Source: Haemophilus sp.
Lineage (GTDB): Bacteria > Pseudomonadota > Gammaproteobacteria > Enterobacterales > Pasteurellaceae
DNA: 11,484 nucleotides
Reading direction: 5' to 3'
Assembly (NCBI GenBank): GCA_019423005.1
Contig: JAHZCF010000059.1
Location: 1-11,484 of the forward strand
The stretch's first letter is position 1, and each line of letters begins with the position of its first letter. Positions 6,818 through 11,484 of the stretch are shown in pieces. A model generated the notes under the pieces. The model worked only from the letters and a program-made list of their open reading frames with translations. It was not told the origin of the DNA and did no database searches. Made by a program: the position numbers and the translations under genes.

Positions 6818-8134
6818 ATGTCCTCACAACTTCGTAATGATCCATTTAAGGTTGCTTTGGCATCCATGGTGGGTACTGCAATTGAATTCTTTGATTATTA
6901 TATCTATGCCGCTGCGGCTGTATTAGTTTTTAACACGCAATTCTTCCATAGCGGTGATCCGCTTTCAGATGATTTGCTTTCTCTTTCCACATTAGCTTTA
7001 GCGTTCTTTGCTCGTCCAATTGGCTCCGCTTTATTTGGCCACTTTGGTGACAAGATCGGTCGTAAGAAAACCTTGGTCGCCTCTTTGGTTTTAATGGGCG
7101 GATCTACGGTCGTTATTGGCTTGTTGCCGACTTATTCTCAAATTGGTATTTGGGCCCCGATTTTGTTATGTATCTGCCGTGTCGGTCAAGGAATTGGCCT
7201 GGGTGGAGAATGGGGGGGCGCAGCTCTAGTCGCAACAGAAAATGCCCCAGAAGGAAAACGTGCTTGGTATGGTACATTCCCTCAATTAGGTGCGCCAATA
7301 GGTTTATTTGTGGCTAATGCGACCTTCTTCTTAGTGAGCTATTTCTGGGGCCAACAAGCCCTTGTTGAATGGGCATGGCGTATTCCGTTTATCTCTTCTT
7401 TAGCCTTGGTTTTAGTTGGGTTATATGTTCGTTTAACCTTACATGAAAGCCATGTGTTCATTGAAGCGGAAGAAAAAGGGAAAAAATTAAAAGCACCGGT
7501 GAGTGTGGTATTCACTAAACACTTTAAACCTATGGTGATTGGTACCTTTATTATGGTGGCAACTTATTCCTTGTTCTATATTATGACCGCCTTTGCTCAA
7601 GCGTATTCTCGTACACCGGCAACCCTTTCAGAAGCGGGTTATCCAATGGGGTTAGGCATTCCTGCTAATACCTTCACGGGATTACTTTTAATGAGTGCGA
7701 TCGTTTTTGCGATTTTTATCAGCATTTCAGGTCTTTATGCAGATAAAATAGGTCGTCGTAAATGGTTGATTTGGACAACAGTCAGCATTTTAATTTTTGC
7801 ATTATGTATGCCATTATTCCTTGGAAACGGTACACCAACTTCTGTATTTGCTTTCTTAGTAATTGGTATGGCATTAATGGGCATGACATTTGGCCCAATG
7901 GCAGCGTTATTACCTGAATTATTCCCAACGGAAGTGCGTTATTCTGGTGCCTCTTTAGCCTACAACATCGCATCCATTATCGGGGCAACCATTGCGGCAA
8001 TGATTTCATTAAAAATCAATGCACTTTATGGCTTAATGGGCGTGGGGATTTATTTAGCTATTAATGCATTTTTAACCTTGTTAGCATTATTAGCCTCAAA
8101 AGAAACGAAAAATGTCGATTTAACGCAAATTTAG
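6818..8134 (+). CDS. YhjE-like MFS transporter, metabolite:H+ symporter family
   Basis: Twelve-helix inner-membrane permease of the MHS group of the major facilitator superfamily (relatives ProP, ShiA, KgtP, YhjE). Motif A appears in both halves: GHFGDKIGRKKTL (74-86) and GLYADKIGRRK (305-315). Other segments are GTAIEFFDYYIYA, RVGQGIGLGGEWGGA (121-135), FPQLGAPIG, and LPELFPTEVRYSGAS (365-379). These are closest to E. coli YhjE as I recall it. At 438 residues it is full length. AAGGA lies 6 bases before the start. It begins 53 bases after menH with no convincing promoter between, so it is probably co-transcribed with the menaquinone genes, and it ends in a strong terminator. The substrate cannot be told from sequence; a small carboxylate is plausible for the family. 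I recall an H. influenzae protein of the same length next to its men genes. Confidence 0.88.
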   Translation: MSSQLRNDPFKVALASMVGTAIEFFDYYIYAAAAVLVFNTQFFHSGDPLSDDLLSLSTLALAFFARPIGSALFGHFGDKIGRKKTLVASLVLMGGSTVVIGLLPTYSQIGIWAPILLCICRVGQGIGLGGEWGGAALVATENAPEGKRAWYGTFPQLGAPIGLFVANATFFLVSYFWGQQALVEWAWRIPFISSLALVLVGLYVRLTLHESHVFIEAEEKGKKLKAPVSVVFTKHFKPMVIGTFIMVATYSLFYIMTAFAQAYSRTPATLSEAGYPMGLGIPANTFTGLLLMSAIVFAIFISISGLYADKIGRRKWLIWTTVSILIFALCMPLFLGNGTPTSVFAFLVIGMALMGMTFGPMAALLPELFPTEVRYSGASLAYNIASIIGATIAAMISLKINALYGLMGVGIYLAINAFLTLLALLASKETKNVDLTQI

Positions 8135-8150
8135 TGACAAATTGATAATG

Positions 8151-8184
8151 AAAAAGCTGATGTAAATAACATCAGCTTTTTTTA
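8151..8184 (+). terminator. Intrinsic terminator of the men/MFS operon
   Basis: A 13-bp perfect stem, AAAAAGCTGATGT (8151-8163) with ACATCAGCTTTTT (8169-8181), around a 5-base AAATA loop and ending in a run of seven T. It begins 17 bases after the transporter stop. Confidence 0.9.
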
Positions 8185-8202
8185 TTTGTTGAAAGGATGC
8201 AA

Positions 8203-8226
8203 TAAAAAATAGCGTATTGCTACGCT
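8203..8226 (-). terminator. Intrinsic terminator of the MetE-like gene
   Basis: Read on the minus strand: AGCGTA (8226-8221), loop GCAA, TACGCT (8216-8211), then ATTTTTTA. The stem is 6 bp with a GNRA-type tetraloop and a T-run. It lies about 50 bases after the stop of the minus-strand gene and back to back with the plus-strand terminator. Confidence 0.7.
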
Positions 8227-8238
8227 CTCAGTCGATAA

Positions 8239-8247
8239 AAGTGCGGT
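8239..8247 (+). repeat. DNA uptake signal sequence
   Basis: Exact AAGTGCGGT followed by TAAAAAA. It is intergenic, between the minus-strand terminator and the stop of the MetE-like gene, so it falls in that gene's 3' untranslated region. Confidence 0.9.
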
Positions 8248-8276
8248 TAAAAAACGGCGTGTTTTTATGAAAAGAA

Positions 8277-9371
8277 TTAATCTTCACCCCATACTTCTTT
8301 AGCAATTTCTTCAACGTAGCGGACTTTTGCCCATTGCTGTGCTTCTGTCATGATATTCCCTTCTTCGGTTGACGCAAAACCACATTGTGGGCTTAAGCAA
8401 AGCTGTTCAAGTGGAATATATTTAGTCGCTTCTTCAATGCGAGCTTTAATAGCTGCTTTATCTTCTAATTCAGGGAATTTTGAACTGATTAAGCCTAATA
8501 CAACACGACCTTTGTGTGGATTATTGGCAAAGTGTTTTAATGGTTCAAACCCACCAGAACGTTCGTCATCATATTCAAGGAAGTAGCCATCGTATTGGGT
8601 TTGGCCAAATAAAGCATCCGCAATAGGATCGTATGCACCAGTTAATAAATAAGTTGAACGGAAATTGCCACGGCAAACGTGCGTTGTGATAACCATATCT
8701 GCTGGTTTAGCGGCTAATACAACTTGAATATTTTCAAGGGCTTGTGCTTTATCTGCTTCAAATTCTGGTTTTAAGTGATTGTTACAGAGTGAACCCCAAT
8801 ACACATCATCAAATTGTAAATAACGGCAACCCGCATCATAGAAGGCTTTGATCGCATCTTTATAAGCTTGTTGAACATCTTTGGCAAATTCTGCACGTGT
8901 CGCATAAACGCCCGTATCCCATTGAATTGGATACATTAATTGATTCGGACTTGGAATGGTATATTTTACGACGCCACGATCCCCAACAATGTCTTTTAAT
9001 TTTTTGAAATGTTCGATAAATGGGTGGTTTGGATTCCAAGATACTTTACCGCAGCAGCGAGTATTGTAAGGTTTGGTTTCCACGCCATTAAATTTATAAC
9101 CGTGTTCAGGGTGATAACCTTCAATACCATTTAAGTGTTCTAAGAAATCGATATGCCAAAATGCACGGCGATATTCCCCATCAGTGATGACTTGAATACC
9201 TGCATCTAACTGAGCTTGTATCAATTTAGCAATTTCTTGATCTTCAACTTCCGTTAATTGTTCACGAGAAAGTTCGCCAGCTGCAAATTTTGCACGAGCT
9301 TCTTTTAAAGGTTGAGAACGTAAATATGAGCCCACAGTATCAGCGTGGAAGGGAAGTGTTTTTGATGTCAT
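8277..9371 (-). CDS. Short MetE-like methyltransferase (YxjG-type core methionine synthase family)
   Basis: Cobalamin-independent methionine synthase superfamily, but only 364 residues, so it has just the C-terminal catalytic barrel and lacks the N-terminal half of MetE (about 750). Zinc ligands are all present: His231 and Cys233 in THVCRGN, Glu266 in FLEYDDE, Cys330 in SPQCGFAS. The homocysteine-binding equivalents are VGSY (13-16), DGEYRRAFW (64-72) and Asp188-Asp189 in LQFDDVYWG. A thiol methyl transfer, probably to homocysteine, is therefore likely. The methyl donor is uncertain; short family members have been linked to corrinoid proteins or other donors rather than methyl-tetrahydrofolate triglutamate. 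AAAGGA lies 7 bases before the ATG. It has its own promoter and terminator, with no met genes next to it. Confidence 0.85.
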   Translation of the reverse strand: MTSKTLPFHADTVGSYLRSQPLKEARAKFAAGELSREQLTEVEDQEIAKLIQAQLDAGIQVITDGEYRRAFWHIDFLEHLNGIEGYHPEHGYKFNGVETKPYNTRCCGKVSWNPNHPFIEHFKKLKDIVGDRGVVKYTIPSPNQLMYPIQWDTGVYATRAEFAKDVQQAYKDAIKAFYDAGCRYLQFDDVYWGSLCNNHLKPEFEADKAQALENIQVVLAAKPADMVITTHVCRGNFRSTYLLTGAYDPIADALFGQTQYDGYFLEYDDERSGGFEPLKHFANNPHKGRVVLGLISSKFPELEDKAAIKARIEEATKYIPLEQLCLSPQCGFASTEEGNIMTEAQQWAKVRYVEEIAKEVWGED

Positions 9372-9403
9372 GTTTATATCCTTTTTTTAATTTTAGTATG
9401 CTG

Positions 9404-9432
9404 ATTTTAACGTGAGGATATTTCATGATCAA
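9404..9432 (-). promoter_or_regulatory. Sigma-70-type promoter of the MetE-like gene
   Basis: On the minus strand: -35 TTGATC (9432-9427), spacer of exactly 17 bases, -10 TAAAAT (9409-9404). Matches are four of six and five of six. It would start transcription about 25 bases before the ATG. Confidence 0.55.
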
Positions 9433-9442
9433 AGTAATGATT

Positions 9443-9461
9443 TTTTCATTCATGATGAAAA
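9443..9461. promoter_or_regulatory. Candidate operator: inverted repeat upstream of the MetE-like promoter
   Basis: TTTTCAT (9443-9449) and ATGAAAA (9455-9461) are perfect inverted arms around 5 bases, ending about 10 bases upstream of the -35. The position suits an activator. It matches neither the MetJ box nor the MetR consensus TGAA-N5-TTCA well, so the binding protein is unknown. As a terminator for the upstream flavoprotein gene it would be weak, since the stem is AT-rich and not followed by T. Confidence 0.35.
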
Positions 9462-9481
9462 TAATTAATGCAGAGAGAGGA

Positions 9482-10684
9482 TTAGCTTTCAGCAATTCCC
9501 ATCGCACAAACGGCAGCCGAACTCCATGCCCATTGAAAGTTATAACCACCTAACCAGCCGACGACATCTAGCACCTCACCGATAAAATAGAGACCTTTAA
9601 TCTTTGTGGCTTCCATGGTTTTGGATGAAATCTCATGGGTATCAACACCGCCCATCGTGACTTCAGCTGTGCGGTAGCCTTCAGTGCCATTAGGTATAAA
9701 TTGCCAATTGTGGATTAAATTCTCTAGATTTTCTAACCGCACTTTACTTAAGTTCGCGATCACTTCGTCTTGAATCAAGCCTTGTTCTAACCAAAGTTCG
9801 ACTAATTTCTTCGGTAATAAGCGACTTAATACGGTTTTAAGCTGCAATTTTGGCGAAGATTGACGCATTTCATCCAAATGATGACGAATGTTGTTATAGG
9901 GCAATAAATCTAAATGAATGCTTTCACCCGGTTGCCAATAATTGGAGATCTGTAAAATAGCAGGGCCTGATAAACCGCGATGGGTGAATAGCATTTGATG
10001 AGTAAAGGTTTTGTGCTGATTCGTCGCCGCCACATCTAATGAAATACCGGATAGTGCCGCGTAGAATTTTTCACTTTCTCTCCATGTGAACGGTACAAGG
10101 CTTGCACGCGGAGGAATCACATTTAATCCAAACTGTTCTGCAATTTGATAGCCAAAAGGCGAAGCGCCCAAGCCTGGCATGGAGAGCCCACCTGTGGCAA
10201 TAATCAAATTTCGACATTGCCATTCAACTGCATTTACCTTTAATTTAAACCGCACTTTAGGGGCGTTTTCAACGGCTTCAACATCACTCACTTCGCTATG
10301 TAGTTGAATGTGAACACCGTATTTGTCACATTCCGTTCCGAGCATCTTCACGATATCTTCTGCACCGTTATCACAAAATAACTGACCTAATTCTTTTTCG
10401 TGGTAAGGAATGCCATACTCAGCGACTAAAGCAATAAAATCCCATTGTGTATAACGTTTTAAGGCGGATTTGACGAAGTGTTTATTTTGGCTGATATAAC
10501 GGCCAGACGTAATTTCCATATTGGTGAAATTACAGAATCCGCCGCCAGACATTAAAATTTTTCGGCCAATTTTCTTACCGTTATCAAAAATGGTAGCTTG
10601 TTTGCCCAGCTTTCCTAACTGTGCGGCACAAAATAAGCCGGCAGCACCGGCTCCAATGATGATATTTTCTGAATAATGAGACAT
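9482..10684 (-). CDS. rdsA: HI0933/YhiN-family flavoprotein (probable rRNA dihydrouridine synthase RdsA)
   Basis: FAD-binding protein of 400 residues. Dinucleotide-binding GAGAAG (11-16) lies in the first beta-alpha unit, followed by the family signature GRKILMSGGGFCNFTN (40-55), a second FAD contact ATGG (163-166), FTHRGLSGPA (233-242), GGVDTHEI (345-352) and the C-terminal GLYFIGEVLDVVGWLGGYNFQWA (from 364). The H. influenzae relative HI0933 has a known structure. E. coli YhiN was reported, as I recall, to make dihydrouridine 2449 in 23S rRNA (RdsA), which would be the role here; no motif visible here proves this. The start is 3 bases after the ccmH stop, with only weak Shine-Dalgarno matches, suggesting translational coupling. 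Two uptake signals lie inside. Confidence 0.85.
   Translation of the reverse strand: MSHYSENIIIGAGAAGLFCAAQLGKLGKQATIFDNGKKIGRKILMSGGGFCNFTNMEITSGRYISQNKHFVKSALKRYTQWDFIALVAEYGIPYHEKELGQLFCDNGAEDIVKMLGTECDKYGVHIQLHSEVSDVEAVENAPKVRFKLKVNAVEWQCRNLIIATGGLSMPGLGASPFGYQIAEQFGLNVIPPRASLVPFTWRESEKFYAALSGISLDVAATNQHKTFTHQMLFTHRGLSGPAILQISNYWQPGESIHLDLLPYNNIRHHLDEMRQSSPKLQLKTVLSRLLPKKLVELWLEQGLIQDEVIANLSKVRLENLENLIHNWQFIPNGTEGYRTAEVTMGGVDTHEISSKTMEATKIKGLYFIGEVLDVVGWLGGYNFQWAWSSAAVCAMGIAES
9736..9744 (-). repeat. DNA uptake signal sequence
   Basis: Exact ACCGCACTT in the 3' third of the flavoprotein gene; on the coding strand it reads AAGTGCGGT, within SKVRLE. Confidence 0.9.
10249..10257 (-). repeat. 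DNA uptake signal sequence
   Basis: Exact copy in the middle of the flavoprotein gene, in the same orientation as transcription, within PKVRFK. It uses the same Lys-Val-Arg reading as the copy at 9736. Confidence 0.9.
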
Positions 10685-10687
10685 AGC

Positions 10688-11484
10688 TTATTGTGAGGTT
10701 TGTCCTTTTTCAAAATAGTCTATCATTTTGATTCGTTGGATAACAGTACGACGATCCACGGCAGCATTACCTGAATCTAATAATTGCTGCCAATAAGCTT
10801 TGGCTTTTTCAGCTTCATGATTTTTAAAGGCTTCAGTCGCCAATAATGTGATTACCGAGATTTCATGTTTATCTTGTTTTAACGCTTCATCCATTATTTG
10901 TTGGATTTCAGGCGTGATAGTTTGGCCGGCTTGATAATAAAGTGCGGTTGCTTTTAAGCCTAAAATAGCGGGTGTTGTGCCTGAAATTTTTTCTGCATTG
11001 CTATAGGCGATGAGCGCATGATCAAATTCATCATTTTGCATATAAGCATCACCTAGCTGAGCCCAAAGCTCAGGGTTATTCACATCTTCTCGAATTTTAT
11101 TTTGAATTTTGAGCACCATATCTTCTTTTTGATGCACCATTGATGTATCTGCTTTTTTGTTGGCAAGCTCAATCATTTCTTTTTCACCTTGTTGAACACG
11201 CTCAAAACGATCAAGGGAGAAGTAATAACTTAAAGGAAGAACCAACAAAATAGCAAAGACCCAAATGGCAGATTTGGTTTCAAATTTGACCGCATTTTTT
11301 TCTTCTTTAGGCGCTGTATAAGGTTTATTTTCAAGTGGTTTAGGTTCGTCTTCTGATTTTTTAGTGGAAAACAAAATCAACGCAAAAGCACCAATTAATA
11401 GCAAAATAGGTAATAACCAGAGGAGTGCGGTATTCCATTGGAAAGGGGGCTTATAGTTCACGAAATTACCGAAACGTGCAGTCA
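10688..11484 (-). CDS. ccmH: CcmH-type cytochrome c maturation protein (CcmH-CcmI fusion), 5' end outside the window
   Basis: Part of system I cytochrome c maturation, which presents apocytochrome to the haem ligation complex. A GTG at 11461 could be taken as start, but the frame runs on to the window edge and the residues there (TARFGNFVNYKPP) are the end of the CcmH thiol-redox domain (E. coli VARYGNFVTYDPP, from memory). The gene therefore starts outside, and the CxxC motif should lie there. Visible order, counting from 11461: membrane helix about 12-31, charged linker, second helix about 64-82, then TPR-like helices about 110-250 (ELWAQLGDAYMQNDEFDHALIAY is a clear TPR unit). This is the E. 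coli two-domain CcmH layout. One uptake signal is inside; the flavoprotein gene follows 3 bases later. Confidence 0.88.
   Translation of the reverse strand, partial: TARFGNFVNYKPPFQWNTALLWLLPILLLIGAFALILFSTKKSEDEPKPLENKPYTAPKEEKNAVKFETKSAIWVFAILLVLPLSYYFSLDRFERVQQGEKEMIELANKKADTSMVHQKEDMVLKIQNKIREDVNNPELWAQLGDAYMQNDEFDHALIAYSNAEKISGTTPAILGLKATALYYQAGQTITPEIQQIMDEALKQDKHEISVITLLATEAFKNHEAEKAKAYWQQLLDSGNAAVDRRTVIQRIKMIDYFEKGQTSQ
10940..10948 (+). repeat. DNA uptake signal sequence
   Basis: Exact AAGTGCGGT in the TPR region of ccmH, antisense to the gene, covering the ATALYY codons. Confidence 0.9.

Noticed and set aside
8350..8586. A 78-codon plus-strand open frame inside the MetE-like gene
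   Set aside because: Antisense shadow of a gene with intact catalytic motifs.
9340..9549. A 69-codon minus-strand open frame between the flavoprotein and MetE-like genes
   Set aside because: It overlaps both genes out of frame and spans the promoter region.
1..11484. Insertion sequences, CRISPR arrays, tRNA or rRNA genes, phage or defence genes
   Set aside because: Looked for on both strands; no transposase, direct-repeat array, cloverleaf or related protein was seen. The only repeated element is the uptake signal.

Overview
The window looks like ordinary core chromosome of a Haemophilus-type member of the Pasteurellaceae. The nine-base Hin-type DNA uptake signal AAGTGCGGT occurs eight times exactly (both orientations counted), roughly one per 1.4 kb. 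The DNA is AT-rich, proteins resemble E. coli and (from memory) H. influenzae orthologues, and the order alaA / menF-menD-menH / MFS transporter matches what I recall of H. influenzae. I see no mobile element, CRISPR array, RNA gene, prophage or defence locus. No stretch over about 155 bases lacks a gene. I found no clearly novel system.

Layout. (1) Positions 2-1561, plus strand: the 3' part of a PlsC-type lysophospholipid acyltransferase, then a CdsA/YnbB-type phosphatidate cytidylyltransferase, ending in a hairpin that can terminate transcription in both directions. (2) 1612-2826, minus strand: alanine aminotransferase alaA. (3) 2981-8134, plus strand, divergent from alaA: menF, menD and menH, which carry out the first three menaquinone steps from chorismate, then a YhjE-like metabolite:H+ symporter. 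A terminator-like hairpin lies between menD and menH, and a strong terminator follows the transporter. (4) 8277-9371, minus strand: a short MetE-like (core methionine synthase, YxjG-type) protein with its own promoter and terminator. (5) 9482-11484, minus strand: an HI0933/YhiN (RdsA) flavoprotein immediately downstream of the 3' part of a fused CcmH cytochrome c maturation gene that runs off the window.

How the genes fit together. MenF makes isochorismate, MenD joins it to 2-oxoglutarate to give SEPHCHC, and MenH removes pyruvate to give SHCHC. The later genes menC, menE and menB are not here. AlaA turns pyruvate plus glutamate into alanine plus 2-oxoglutarate, so it uses MenH's by-product and makes MenD's co-substrate; whether this is more than coincidence is unknown. 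The acyltransferase and cytidylyltransferase carry out consecutive steps of phospholipid synthesis (phosphatidate, then CDP-diacylglycerol).

Most interesting for follow-up are the short MetE-like enzyme and its upstream inverted repeat, the menD-menH hairpin with a four-codon mini-ORF overlapping the menH start, and the transporter placed in the menaquinone operon.
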